Shown here piece by piece: positions 35,490 through 48,293 of a stretch of DNA of 64,000 nt; within the stretch, counting starts at the first letter, position 1, and each line of letters opens with the position of its first letter. The notes under the pieces are model-generated. The model did no database searches and was not told where the DNA came from. It saw only the letters and a program-made list of their open reading frames with translations. Position numbers and translations under genes: made by a program. Source of the stretch: Nymphaea colorata (Eukaryota; Streptophyta; Magnoliopsida; Nymphaeales; Nymphaeaceae); contig NC_045142.1 of assembly GCF_008831285.2 (NCBI RefSeq), positions 19,347,354 to 19,411,353 on the forward strand. Reading direction: 5' to 3'.

Positions 35490-36424
35490 CATTAGATTTG
35501 ATCATGCACAACTTGTTCATCAAATCCCAAAAACGCTGCCCTGTGAGACCTTTGGTAAAAAGATCAGCTATCTATGCATGTGTGGATATATAAGTAGGCA
35601 AGATCTCAGCTTTTTCAACTTTTTAACGAATGAAGTGTTGATCAACCTCTATATGCTTGGTACAATTATGCAAAATGGGATTGAAAGCAATTTTTATTGC
35701 ATTCTGATTGTCACATAGTAATGATGATCGAGCAATAGGGAGATTGAGCTCTCCAAGTAAATGACGTAACCATGATGCTTCAGCCGTCCCTGCAGCCATT
35801 GCTCTATACTCTGCCTCAATGCTAGATCGTGCAACAGCACGCTACTTTTTACTGCTCCAACAAATGAGATTAGAATCAAGGAAGAGACAAAAACCTGAAA
35901 CTGATCGTCAGTCATCGGGATCGCCTGCCCAGTCTGCATCAGTATATGTATATATGCTGTGTCCAAGAGAAACATTTGGACATTTCGTGTAGACTAGTCC
36001 ATCGCCAAGAGTAGCTTTGAGATACCGTAGGATCCACTTAGCGGCATCCATATGTCCTTCAGTGGGTGCATGCATAAACTGAAAGATTTGATTTACAACA
36101 TATACTATGTCTGGGCGAGTAAAAGTAAGGTATTGTAACATACCAACAATGCTAGGATAGAATGTAGGATTGGAATATGCAACAGTTCCATCAGATGCAG
36201 TCAATTTAGTATTCAGAACACTGGGGGTAGTGATGAGTTTGCAGTTAGTCATACCTGCCCTGTCCAAAACATCAAGAGGATACTTGTGCTGGGTAAGAGT
36301 TAAATTTTCATTTGTCCTGTCAAGTTCAACACCCAAAAAATATCGTAGTTCGCCCAGATCCTTTATCTTGAATTCTTGCTTCAACATACCTTTAACATAA
36401 GATATATGTGAAGGAGAATTCCCA
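35490..36424 (-). pseudogene. copia C RT C-terminus and RNase H
   Basis: Continues the RT after a frameshift near 36425. It runs from TGNSPSHISYVKGMLKQEF through KDLGELRYFLGVELDRT, TRPDIVYVVNQIFQFMHAPT and HSIYTYTDADWAGDPDD (RNase H start), then through further shifted pieces with the SIEAEYRAMA-like block near 35800. At least two more disruptions follow the DADWAGDPDD block. In the intact family this part degrades the RNA strand during reverse transcription. Confidence 0.85.
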
Positions 36425-37192
36425 GTTAATAACAATATCATCAACATAGATAAGTAACCAGGTGGTAGCTTCTCCAGTATGATGGATAAACAAAGAATGA
36501 TCGAGAGAGCTTCGGAGAAAACCAACTTGTTGTATATGATGAGAAAATCGATCAAACCATGATCTAGATGCTTGCTTCAACCCATATAAAGACTTGTGTA
36601 ATTTGCAAACCCATTTTTGAGGATCATGAGTAGTATAGCCGGAAGGTTGCTCCATGTATACCTCTTCCTTAAGAATTCCATGAAGAAAGACATTTTTGAC
36701 GTCAAACTGATAAAGAGTCCATCCATATGAGACTGCAAGAGAAATAATCACACAGATTATTCCCATCTTGATGACTGGACTAAATGTTTCATCATAATCT
36801 TCCCCATATTGTTGAGTGAAACCGCGCGTGACAAGTCGTGCTTTATGCCGATCAATGCTACCATCTGGCTTATATTTCAGTTTATAAACCCATTTGGATC
36901 CTACAACATTCTTATCAGCTGGACAAGGGACAATCTGCCAAGACTGACATTCATGCAAGGCTGCCATTTCCTCATTCATAGCTTCAACCCAACATTTTTC
37001 CTTACTCGCATGAAGATAAGATTTTGGTTCCTCCTTTTTGCTGACTTCTGTCATGAATAGCTGAAAATCCAAAGAAAAGTTGTTACAGCTCACCCATCTA
37101 TCAATAGGATGTCGCACGCGTTGTGATTTGCGTGGAGCTGCAGTAGGAATTGATCGCCTAGAATACACCAGGCCTGAGAACCGATTATGCAT
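36425..37192 (-). pseudogene. copia C reverse transcriptase, N-terminal two thirds
   Basis: Contains WVEAMNEEMAALHECQSWQI, VGSKWVYKLKYKPDGSIDRH, ARLVTRGFTQQYGEDY and the catalytic YVDD at 36437-36448. A one-base insertion just after YVDDIVI shifts the frame into a stop. The aspartates of the active site are intact, so this domain decayed by frameshift and not by active-site loss. Confidence 0.92.
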
Positions 37193-37326
37193 AGGTGGAC
37201 CACTGGGCTAAGAAGATGAAGGCATGCTGTCCCAGGAAGTAGTGCTGTTCAAGGAATTACTTACAACTGTCTCGGACTCATTAACATCTTGCACCTTTTG
37301 CTCAGTTAACATTTCCGCTCATTGTC

Positions 37327-38690
37327 TTAAGATTTCAGCATGTAGCCAAGTATCATACACCTCATTTTGTCCTTGAGTGTCACAAGAGGAGCATTGGGAT
37401 CCTGTAACCTGCTTTTATAAAAAACAACATGCCGTGAAATATGTACACGCCCAGTTTTAGGGTTGTAACACCTATAATTCTTGTAGTTATCTGCATACTC
37501 AATAAATCTGCACAAAATAGCACGATCTTGAAATTTGTTTCGTAAGGAAACATCAACATGCACATAGCACACACATCCAAAAACACGCAATTCCTCATAA
37601 CTTGGCTGATCTTGATGTAATAGAAAAAATGGTGATTTTCCATCAAGCAAGGCCAATGGCAGTCGGTATAACATGGACAGCCGTGTGAAAAGCCTCGGTC
37701 CACAATGTCATGGGTAAGTCTGTGTCATGCATCATGTTGAGCGCGCTTTCAACAATATGCCTATATTTCCTTTCAACAATTCCATTTTGCTGAGGTGTAT
37801 GTGGACATGAGATTTGTCTAGTGATCCCATTATCTAGCAGGTACACAGTAAATTCATTAGAAATAAATTCACCACCACCATCACATTGAAAATACATAAT
37901 ATTACTGAATTATTTATTTCGAACCAAGGCATGAAATTGAGTAAACAAGCGGAAAACTTCAGATTTATGTTTCATGAAATTGATCCAAGTATAGCGGGAA
38001 TATGAATCAATAAAAATGACATAGTATCTACTCCCAGAAGAAGAAGAAATTGGAGCAGGCCCCCAAACACCAGAATATATAGTATCAAAAACCTTTGAAG
38101 CTCTTTTATTGACTAACTGAAAGGGAAAGGCATGACTCTTACAAATATGACAACTCGAGCAATTGCTAGACTCATTAACTGAACTCAGACTGTACTTATC
38201 TAAGAGCGTCTGCAACAAGACTTCGAACAAAAGATTGACTACAATGAGCTAATCGACCATGCCAAATGCATAGCTTATTATACTCTGCGACATTGACTTC
38301 ACTATGACTTGGAAGACATGAATCTAAGATGTGAGGTGTTGACAACTTTGGAGCTTCTTCAAGGACATACATATTTCCTTTGCGAGTGCCCTCAGCGAAT
38401 GTCTTCTTGGTTCGAGCATCCTTGACATAAACAGAAGACGGCGTGAATTCAACAAAATAGTGAGTATCATCTATAAGTTTGGACACTGAGATAATATTCT
38501 TCTTGACACTTGGAATAACAAGGACATTCTTTAATGGAATGGAAGAAGAGCCCATAAATATTTGTGCATTTCCAACGTGTGATATTGTGTGATGAGAACC
38601 ATCTCCCGTGACAACTGAACCTTGATCTAAATAAGGGAAAGCACTAGAGAGATTACCTGTGTCACCAGTAACATGGGCTGCTGCTCTAGA
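37327..38690 (-). pseudogene. copia C protease remnant and integrase
   Basis: The protease active site DSG reads DSR at 38685-38693. The GAG-pre-integrase segment has the LCIWHGRLAHCSQSFVRSL region, followed by a zinc-binding CHICKSH. In the integrase core the first catalytic Asp is Gly (IYSGVWGPAP where the family has SDVWGP; codon 38069-38071). The second Asp (QCDGGGEF) and the Glu (QQNGIVERK) remain. Frameshifts separate the pieces near 38200 and 37900. Confidence 0.88.
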
Positions 38691-38693
38691 GTC

Positions 38694-39776
38694 CACATAT
38701 CACTCTCCTTGCTCATTTTGCTTCAAGTGGAGCTTAGATAAGGCTGTCATGAGAAGTTGTTGCACGTCTGCTGAGACATTTGATGTCGGATTTGAGCCAG
38801 ATGATGATGAAACTGACCCTGCGGCTGCCTTGTTTTCACGCCTAACTTGATTATGTTTGTTATGAGGATTGTGCCAACATTTTGATTTTACATGCCCTTT
38901 CTTGTTGCAATAGAAGCAAGTTGGAACCCTTCTAGATGTGGCAGAAGTAGCATTCATGCCTGGTGGTGTCGCCTCTTCCCATTCCTGTCTGAGAAGTCCA
39001 AGGACGAGTGCGATTCCCTTGCAGTGCATGCGTCCCTATGATCAATACATTGTGGCTGTTGCAAGGGATTAAATTCTGCCGCTGAACACGACTAGCTTCG
39101 TGTTGAAATAGCTTAGCTTTCAGATCTTCAAAAGATGGAAGGACGAGTAGGACTTCCAAAGCTATGCAAAAAATGTCAAACTCTGTTCCCAGGCCACTCA
39201 AGGCTTGTTGCACCTTGTCCTTATCGCAGACGGGATGTCCAATGGCTGAAAGCTGATCACTTACATTTTTTATTTCATTCAAGTATTCCAAAACTGTACG
39301 CGTCCCACGCTTTATATCCTGAATTTCCTCCTTAATTGCAGAAATTGTGTTTCAGATACTTGAGAATATGTTGTGGCAAGGGTAGTCCACAACTCCAGGG
39401 CTGTCAAATCATCATCAATGCTTCTTAATACCTCCTCTGACAAGGTAGAAGTAATATACGCAACAAGGGACTGATCGTGAGCCAGCCAAAGTTCATATTC
39501 AGGATTGTTTTCAGTAAGAGTCTCATACTCAATTCGAACTTCACTCCCAGCCGAAACCCCAGCAGCTTCATCTCCCACCATGGTCTTCTTCATTTCATGG
39601 ATAATATACTTTGGAGGTGCTGGAGTAGTCCCATCGACATGCCCATAGAGCCTATGGCTTTTAATAAATGGAACAATTTGACATTTCCAAGTCAAATAGT
39701 TACTATGATTCAGTTTTTGAGAAATAAGTTGGGAGAGAAAGCTAGAGGATAGAAGAGAAGGAGTCGGCTGATCCAT
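38694..39776 (-). pseudogene. copia C gag, frameshifted
   Basis: The start MDQPTPSLLSSSFLS is at 39776. The capsid-like segment has KLNHSNYLTWKCQIVPFI and LWTTLATTYSQVSE. A one-base deletion near 39322 shifts the frame before the DIKRGTRTVLEYLNEIK region. A nucleocapsid zinc knuckle, CFYCNKKGHVKSKC, lies at 38877-38918. A TGA at 38700-38702 replaces the Trp codon expected just before the protease active site. Confidence 0.9.
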
Positions 39777-39996
39777 GATTGTAAAGATATAATTAGGGCA
39801 GATGACGTGAGGCAAAAATTAGGGCAGCAACAGAAATTAGGGCAAATCGATTTAGGGAAATCGATTAGGGTAAATCACGCAGGATTAGGGCACAAAACTG
39901 AAAAGAGGGATATCCATGCCAGAAAAATGGTATTTAGGGCATATTAGTACTAATCACGTCAAACTGAAATCACTCACCAGAGGACGATGTAACCTT

Positions 39997-40008
39997 GCTC
40001 TGATACCA
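39997..40008 (-). other. copia C primer binding site
   Basis: The minus strand reads TGGTATCAGAGC immediately after the 5' LTR. It is complementary to the 3' end of initiator tRNA-Met, the usual primer of plant copia elements. Confidence 0.95.
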
Positions 40009-40303
40009 TGAAAGAGTCTTCACATAAACATGTCTCTCCGTCTGAAAATCTGATAGATTGAGAATAGAGAAGAAAGAGTAAAAGAGTGAAAGAGAGGACG
40101 ATGGAGGAAAGGAAAAACAGTCGGCCAAGCACAGCCCCTGCGTTCCTTAATCTTTCATTAAAACGTAACCCTAATTAGGTTACAACAGATTTGTACATAA
40201 AAATATAAAATATTACAAGGAAGCCACCGCTTAGTGACCTTAGGCTTGTGGATATAAAGAGAATGAATCGGGTCTGAATAGACCCGATCCCCATACGCTA
40301 ATA
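40009..40303 (-). repeat. copia C 5' LTR
   Basis: 295 bp, pairs with 35178-35472. Its outer end reads TATTAGC on the minus strand where the other copy has TGTTAGC, a G-to-A change at the terminal dinucleotide. Confidence 0.95.
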
Positions 40304-41297
40304 GAGAAAACGTGGGCAAAGAGGGTTCAGACAGAGGGGAGAGGCCAATAGAGAGGGAGGGAGAAAATGTAGAGAAAGAGAGCGTGAAGAGAGGGGAGTG
40401 CAGCAGAGAGAGAGCATGCAAGGATGCGTGGGAGGAAGAGGGAGAGCATGCGAGGAGAGAGAGAATGCTGCAGAGAGAGGAGGATGCACAGGAGGGACAG
40501 AGAGGGGAGAGGCAGACAAAGAGGGCGAGAGAGCTTACCAGCGCGTTGCCGCCGTTGCCGCCGCCGATCCAGCCACCGCCACTACCACACCATCTGTGGT
40601 CGTAGCAGAGGAAGAGTCGAAGAAGAAGAAGAAAAAGAAGACGCCGAAGAAGGCAAGGGAGAAAAGCTCCCTCGCACAATGGGCTCCCTTTCAAGCGTGG
40701 AGCTTGGGTCTGGATCTGGATCTGGACCCGATCCGACCCACTGCAAAAAGTCGAGTGTTACAGCCCAGTTTGGGCGTATCTTTATCTCTCTCTTTAAATA
40801 ATTTTCAATGATTTTATTGAAGTCCCAAATCCAAATTAATTAAGTTGGTATTGTCTTCTCAAAACTGAATTAGAGCAGCCCCATTTAGGTGTGCCCTCTT
40901 TTTCTTCTTTCAACTCATTTGGAGTGATTTCAGTTAAATCCAAAACCAATTTAGTTATGGTTGGTATATTTTCAAAGTTCAATTAAAGAGCAGCCCAGTT
41001 TGGTTCTCATCTTTTTAGAATCACATTAAAACTTTCTAACTAAAATCAGACCTAGTTTAATTAAGCAAGCTGGTTTTGAAACAAAAATTTAAAGTTGATT
41101 CATCCTATGATTGATCATTTGAAGAAAAGAAGTCTGCCCAGCTGGACGCAGCCCTCTCCCTCTTCTTTTTGGGCTAGAATTGACAAACAATCAATGATCT
41201 CAACCAGGTAATTAATGAGAGCATTAACTGCATCCTTGGTTCCTAAATTAAAGAAACCAAGTCCCCAAGGAGTTCTTCAATCCTCTTGCCTCAAAGA

Positions 41298-41308
41298 CTA
41301 TATAAAAT
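41298..41308 (+). promoter_or_regulatory. TATA box of solo LTR A3
   Basis: ACTATATAAAA followed by a C-rich stretch, as in A1 and A2. Confidence 0.55.
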
Positions 41309-43091
41309 CCCACCTTCTAGCTCAAGGAAGGAGGCTGGAAAAATATAGGATCTCTTCAGCAATCATCACCTCCATTGCAGCTCCAGCTGCTCTTTCAACC
41401 TGCTCCAGCTGCTGTCACAACTCCAGCCAGTGTCTTCAGCTGAACTCCCTCATCCCTCATCGAGCAGGAAACAAGTCCAGCTTCCTTGCTTCAGCAGCTC
41501 CAACCAACTATACTTTCAAACTACATCACCAGGTTGTTGTTCTCTCCAACCACATGCAGCTCCAATCAGCTGCCATCCACAACAGACGTGAGTCCAGTCT
41601 GTGTGCTTCAATCATGCTCCTCCAACTAGTAGTTGTCCTTCTCTAATTGATTTCCCTCACTTTGCCACAAGCAGCAGGCACAGCCAACTGTGTCTCTCCT
41701 CAGCAGACACAGCATTTGTTGCATCCATCTACAGTAGATGCAGCTTACCAGCTAGCTGCTACCATCTTCAACCTCAATATGCTGCTCTTCAATCAGCACT
41801 CCTCCGACTGAGCTCCCACCTCAACTCGCCAAAAACAGAAAATGCAGCCTGCTACGTCTATTCTCAGCAAACACAGTGCACTTGCTGCTACCATCTTCAG
41901 CCCAACAGCTTGCCTGGTGCTTCAATCTCCAACAATCGCAGCACCTACCTCCATCAATCTCCACCCGAATGCATTTAGCTGCTGCATCAATCAGAAGTCC
42001 ACTCACTAGGTGCGTCCAACCTCTTCAATTAGCAGCTCTTCAATCAGATGCACTTCAATCAAACGTCTTCAATAGCTCGACTTCACAGTCCCATGCTCAG
42101 CTCCATTACATGGATGCCTCATACATTACTAATCTGTTAGAGTCCAGCTCTTGAGTCCTTGGACAAGAGCGTAGACTGCCCCCTATCATCTCAGCCCCGC
42201 TACCTCTCATCCCAAACGTACTGAATAACAACAGGTTCCCCTGCTCCCTCTCAAGCTACAGCAACTTCACTCCTTGCCCAAGCTCAACCGGTAGTCCCTT
42301 TACTTTTCATAAGCAAAGACCGCAAGAACCCTGCTGTCCTCTCTTCAAACTAGCAGCTCCCTTGCTGCTCTAAACCGCAGCTCCCTGCTGCAACTAAACT
42401 GAGCTCAGACCTGCTCCTAAATCAGTACAGCAGCTTCAGCTCATCCATTCTTCCTCCAACCTAGCTAGCAAAACACCATTCTTCCTCCAACCTAGCTAGC
42501 AGAGCACTTAGCTGCAGCCTCCTCCAAGCATAGGCTCAGCTTTCTTCACTCATCACTATAAGTAGTTTCTCTTCCATTTTTCTTGTATGAGATTGTGAAT
42601 GAGCCAGCGCGAGATGAAAATTAAATTTTTAATTAAAGGTTGAGAATGATGTCCAGCCAGCTGCGTACTAAAAAAAATGTATATGTTAATGCATGTTTAA
42701 GTATGCATCTATCTGGGCTTTGACAAAGAAACATATTCAAAACATGCTTTCAACAAAAAAGGTAATGTTTTTCTCATTTGGCCCACCTATGGAATCAAAA
42801 CCAAATTTTTCAAAAGTCCTAAGTCGAAAAAGCCCATGGTGAGTTATCCTAGAAACAGGATGAGAGATGCTTGGTTTGATTATGTGACGTTGACATTTTT
42901 CTTTCCTATTTCATGTGAATGTAATACATGAGAGAGGGAGATGAGAGATTGATGAATAATGTTCATACTAAAAAAATGTTGCAAATCAAATATAGCATCC
43001 AATTTATCAATTCCGGCCCATTAAGGATGAGACTCGTTCAAACAAGGATCATAGTTCACCTTGCATGAGGCTAAATATCGTAATGAACTTG

Positions 43092-43178
43092 TTTTAAGCT
43101 ATTATTTGTTCAAAATGTGTATTTTTGAATTTTTCAGATATCTTTACAATTTCTAAAATCGGTTCACCAAACAAACAT

Positions 43179-43214
<36 letters not shown>

Positions 43215-43299
43215 CTATTATTTGTTCAAAATGTGTATTTTTGAAATTTTCAGATATCTTTACAATTTCTAAAATTGGTTTTCCAAACAAAGAAGCTAT

Positions 43300-43336
<37 letters not shown>
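43092..43336 (+). repeat. (AT)n microsatellites with flanking 90-bp duplication in A3
   Basis: GCTATTATTTGTTCAAAATG through TTTACAATTTCTAAAAT occurs at about 43097-43165 and again at about 43216-43280, each followed by an (AT)n run (43183-43210 and 43300-43336). The duplicated unit includes the microsatellite, so replication slippage or unequal exchange at the AT tract is the likely origin. Confidence 0.75.
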
Positions 43337-43338
<2 letters not shown>

Positions 43339-44885
43339 TCAGCCATCACAAAGAGAGACGAGGCTGCCCAAACTCACCAGTTCACCGAGTCACCAGATTC
43401 TTTCAAAACAAGATTCCAAAAATCAATTTCAAAAGAGACCGATTCATCTATGCCAAAACTCTAAAACCAACAAAGGAAATCTGATAATCTAGATTTCAAA
43501 CAATCAAATCCAAAAGGGAGTTTGAATTAACCTGCCACTTAGGAACAACTCCTAAGTTTCGAACTGCTTTAAAGTCACCAAATCCAACTTTTACCAATAA
43601 CAACTTCTGTAATTATACAGAAATGAGTGTCATTTTCTAGCATAGAAATGGGCTAATTTCAATAAAAAAATCTCAGCCCAAGTAAAGTTGACACCTAAAT
43701 CCTAAAGACCGACAAGGCACAGCTCACAAAATCAGTCATATTTTCCAAAACCATTGACCAAGTTGATCTGAAGAGTTTTCTAAAATCTTAGAACTCTACA
43801 ATGCATCTTTGAATAAGATTTCAAAATCCCTAAATTCAAAAACTTTAATTTTCAAATCAAGCTCATGAACTATACGATAGTTTACATTCTTGATAAAGTG
43901 TCAAGAATGAATATAAAGGTACCCCTACATTTCATTGTCCCAAAATCACTCAATATCATGTCTCCATAAATAAAATCAAGCTAATTTATGTACAGAGAGA
44001 TGAGAAAGTGAATAATGAATGGTGCATATAGCTTGCTTTCACTAAGCATGCATTTACTCATTACACAAGCACACCAATTCACTAATCATTGAGATATAAG
44101 TGAACCAATTTGGAGTTGTTACCTTGGCCAAGTCATATTGTAATGAAGTTTGAATCCATTGCTTATCTCAAAGCGAGAAACCCTCAATTCAATGCCAAAA
44201 TGATTAAAAAAATTTGAAGTTTTGAAATCTAGAATTTTCTGAAAGCAGATTTCATCTCAACCTCTTAAAATTTGAGTCTTCTAAAATAAGACTCCAAAAT
44301 AGGCAATTTGCTTCTCAATCCTATCATTTCACACTTGAAAATAAGTTCAAAACCCAGCATTTGTTTATAAACAAAACATTCAATTTCCAAAATTCCCAGT
44401 TCCAACTATCCCAATTTCTACTATCCAATTCTCAATTTATACTATCAAATTTCCAATTTCAGTCAATCCAATTTCAGGATTCAACCAATATTCTTGATTC
44501 AAATCAATCCAAATCGTTAGAATTGTCGGAATTCAAAGGTATTTCCAATCAATTTCAAATTTTTATCCAAATCAAATTTCAAACAAATTCAAATCTTCAT
44601 TTGTTAAAATCAAATCCTAAATTTCCAATCAAGTTCAAAATGAACTTTGAATTTTAAATATAATCCTTAAACAAGCATAAAGAATAATCGTTAATCAAAT
44701 GACTTGTACAACTTGAGAAATGTTAGACCTTGGCTCTATTATTACATCTGTTAAAGGTGGCAGGAATGGTCAGACCTCATACCAACAAGCGGATCCCTTT
44801 TTCTCAAACCTTCCAAACCAAAACAATTCCTATTTTATGCTGCTTCACACGGCTCCCCATTCGTGGGACGGGTGCAAACATTTTG

Positions 44886-47800
44886 TCATGGCATATGAAA
44901 CACAAATGTTAGTGTTATGGTTATTTAAATTTCAAAATTTTCAAAAATTGTAGTTTTAAATGTTTTCTTAGAATTACATGTACCTTTTGAAGGATGATCC
45001 TACTTTATACTAGTTGATCTCCAAATTATGTTGGTCCATAGGTATAGATTGTAGTTAATGCTTAACTTATTGCCATCTATCTCACAATTTTCTTTCTCAA
45101 TGTGATTAACTTATGGCAAATTATGGATCTTTATAAAATAAAGTGAGCATTGTACAAATTATTGAATGTTGAGTTTGCATTTCTAGCTTATTTTACCTTA
45201 TTAAGAAATAGTACCTTTGTTACAGATTTTATTTGTATAGTATACATGTCCACCTTGGGTTTCTTTAGTTTCAATGGAAACTATCAAAATGATATAAATG
45301 TTTCTTTTAAGGACTTTGAAATAAGTCAGAAATGAATTTGCAAATCAAGAAGTCACCATTATTGTGACATATTTGATACCATTCTTATTAGGGTAGCTTA
45401 TGTGACTATTGTGACCTTTGTGAGGCACATCATGCCTTGGAGAAGAAGGAAATTCAACCATAAATAATGAATGCCTTTGACCCAATTTTAATCTCAAAGG
45501 GTCTTAATCTTGGAAATATATTTGATGCAAAGTAGGTAAATGTGAACCAATCTTTCCTTTACTTTTTCCATATGATTCTCTTTTGTGCTACAGAATTTTG
45601 ACTCCAATTTGGTGGCTTAATTTGAATCACTTAGAAAATAATTATAGCATCAATGATGCAAACATGGTGTATCTGCTTTTTAGGCAAATTCATGGGCAGC
45701 TTTATTTTGGTTCAGTGAATGTGGTCTAAAATCTGAATCATGTGGTTTTTTTAAAGGTATGCAGGGTTAAAAGTTAAGGCCTTATTTGAGATGCATAAAA
45801 CTTAATGAGTGAAATCTTGTATGCTTCAGGCCAGAATTTCTAATCCTACAGGTTTTGCATGTTCACGATTTTAGCTATTAATGATATTAATGCAATAGAA
45901 ATTCTCTTGGTCCTCTTTCTTCAGCAGCTTTCTTACTAGTTTTTCAGTGTATTTTCGAGCTTGTCCAATTTTGTCAAAGATGGAAATATTAAAATATACA
46001 TTGCTCATTGCTAATATTTTGTGGCAGTGTGTGATTTGGTTTATGAATATAGTAAAATGACCCTAACCAAGATCTCATTGAATTAATCGTAGTTGAATTA
46101 CTTAAACAAGTTGAGTTGAAGGAGTTGATTAGTGAAACAAGTTTAAAAAAATGGGACATGACATAAACAAGTTAAATGAGTTAAGTAAGTCGATCTCTCG
46201 AGCTCGATGCTATATAGCCGAGTCGAGCTCAAGCCTATTTTATGGAGCATGACTTGATTTTGAACCAAGCTCAAGTTTTTTCAATCGAGTCAAGCTCTAG
46301 CTCGACTCAGGTCTTGTGCATCCCTACATATATGTTTTCATATACAAAACCAGTACATTGTACATATCATGATCTCACAAGAGTAATGAATATGTGGTAA
46401 AAATTATTAAATGATAACATAATTTTACATGTTTAAAATAAAAATTATTATAATTTAATTGTCACAAATACATAATTCGACATGATTTCATCTATCTCTA
46501 GCTATAGCTCCAACTCTATTTCCAGCTCTCATTAGCGTTAGGCCTGACAATCCTTCCATCACTTGCTCCAGTATAATTAATGACTTGAACACATGGTAAT
46601 GGCAAAAATCTAATTTTAGTATTGCTCAAGGAATTCACTCATCCATTGACTTGATGAAAATGCAATTGCCTGACAAAACATGATGGACTCAACCGAGTGT
46701 TCACTTTGTATAAAATAAAAAAGCTACATGGTACCTAGCAAAAACCATGCATATATGCAGCAAAAAACAATTCAAAGAAGTTCAACTTAGGTAGACATAT
46801 AACAAAACATAGACATAAATAATAAGATAGGATGTTCCATCCAAAAAGTAGAAATTCTAGAAAAACAAAAAAAATATAAATAGACATATGAGACAATAAT
46901 AACATATCTATAATACTTCCAAATACAGATAAACAAATATGTGATTAAACAATCATGATTTAACTATATATTAGAACATTAGCATATGCTTGAACAAGAA
47001 GATTAGTAGATTAACCTATCTAGTTTGATATCTCAAAATAATTTATCTGAAGCAAAATGAATACCAGGAAAAGATTTTGAAAATAATCATTATAGTAATA
47101 AACTAATCCATATAATGTCATGGGATATCAGCATAGTGGACGTTTAAAATCTTATTTCATTATATATTTCTACTGTAGAAAACTTACCAAATAATCCCCT
47201 TCTAAAGCTTACACAAGAGATAAAAGGAGAAAACAAACATATATCAGATGATAAGAACAGTTCTTATGAAGTACAAAACCATACATCGGTAGAGAAAAAG
47301 TTATAACATAAATCATATGAAACATATATCAGTCAAAGTTACTAAACTCTAAAATCAAAATTTGGATAGAGAGCAATTCATACTTCTTATGTGCTGTCTC
47401 CTAGTAAAAGTCTTTCCTTTGATGGTCTAGGCACATGCAAAGATAGTAGCTTGAAGGGAAATTAACCATTTGAAAAAAAATTAAGACTGGTCAACGATAG
47501 TTTTTTTGTCTCAAAGGAAATTGATTGTCATTGAATAAAACTACCATTTATTTATGTAAGCACATAGAGTGCTACATACTTAGCTCCTTCCTTATAAAGA
47601 TAGTAGGTCCTGCATAAGAAATGAAGCAGAAAAATTAGGATATAATAGGCTAGTTTATCTCTACTTAAAAGAGCTTTCATGAACAACATAGGTAACTCTT
47701 ATGTTAAAGTTCACCTGCTTAACCAATGTGATACTATTCCTAATAATCTGGACAACTTGGATGGATGAAGTGCTTCACAACATTATTTGTTGAAAAGGAT

Positions 47801-48252
47801 ATATGCTTAATACACCGTGAAACCAAAAACACATTCAACTGAAACCAATGATGTATTCTCTAACATATGTGATAGTCAATACTGCAATGAAATTACCAAT
47901 GGTACATCATTGCTAATGTCTAATATAAGATTTAGTTATTTTAGCAATGGTACATCATTGCCACAACCTGCATGCTTTGGACTAAAGCGGCTTGCTTGGG
48001 TCTTACTACAGCTTCAACATTAGTAGGAGCTTCATTATTGAGGCTTGAGATTATAACATTATGCTCTTAACTTACATATAAACATTAATGCTTTATTGTA
48101 TGCCATAGAGTTGTCAGATAATGCACAAACATAAACCACAATGAGGACAGTAAGAATTGCATAGTTTTTAAATATATTTTCTAGAAGCATGCACCACATT
48201 ATGGTTTATGAAAAACTTAAAAATGACGTATAAAACTACCTTTAGTAACCAT

Positions 48253-48293
<41 letters not shown>

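Larger units (their letters stand above)
35178..40303 (-). mobile_element. Ty1/copia element C, complete structure, inactive
   Basis: 5126 bp with 295-bp LTRs at both ends and a perfect target duplication GAGAA (35173-35177 and 40304-40308). The minus-strand order is gag, protease, integrase, RT, RNase H, which defines copia. Primer site and polypurine tract are intact. The two LTRs differ at about 16 of 295 positions by eye, nearly all transitions, so the insertion is of moderate age. The coding region is broken by frameshifts and a stop, and key catalytic residues are altered, so it cannot move by itself. It interrupts solo LTR B. Confidence 0.95.
32671..40762 (-). mobile_element. solo LTR B, about 3 kb, interrupted by copia element C
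   Basis: On the minus strand it begins TGTAACACTCGACTTTTTGC and ends GGTTGGGGTGTGACA. The flanks are GCCCT and GCCCA (32666-32670 and 40763-40767), a 5-bp target duplication with one mismatch. Without copia C and one copy of its duplication it is about 2961 bp. The TGTAACAC...GTGTGACA ends suit a Ty3/gypsy LTR. Purine-rich runs at 34980-35170 and 40310-40540 give long spurious frames. It was inserted into A3 and later hit by C. Confidence 0.75.
31926..44880 (+). mobile_element. solo LTR A3 (large-LTR family), interrupted by solo LTR B
   Basis: Begins TGTTAACACCACAAATTTTC and ends GGGACGGGTGCAAACA, with a perfect target duplication TTTTG (31921-31925 and 44881-44885). Removing the inserted LTR B and copia C leaves about 4.86 kb. 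It shares with A2 the TATA box (41298-41308), the GAATGATGTCCAGCC word (about 42647) and the distal GGTGGCAGGAATGGTCAGAC block (about 44755). No internal coding region remains. It has an (AT)n-associated duplication at 43090-43340. Confidence 0.88.

Noticed and set aside
40158-40811. Long open frames on both strands (up to 178 residues) in the GA-rich part of solo LTR B
   Set aside because: They come from low-complexity purine runs inside an LTR and the adjoining copia LTR; the residues are Ser/Leu or Arg/Glu repeats with no domain.
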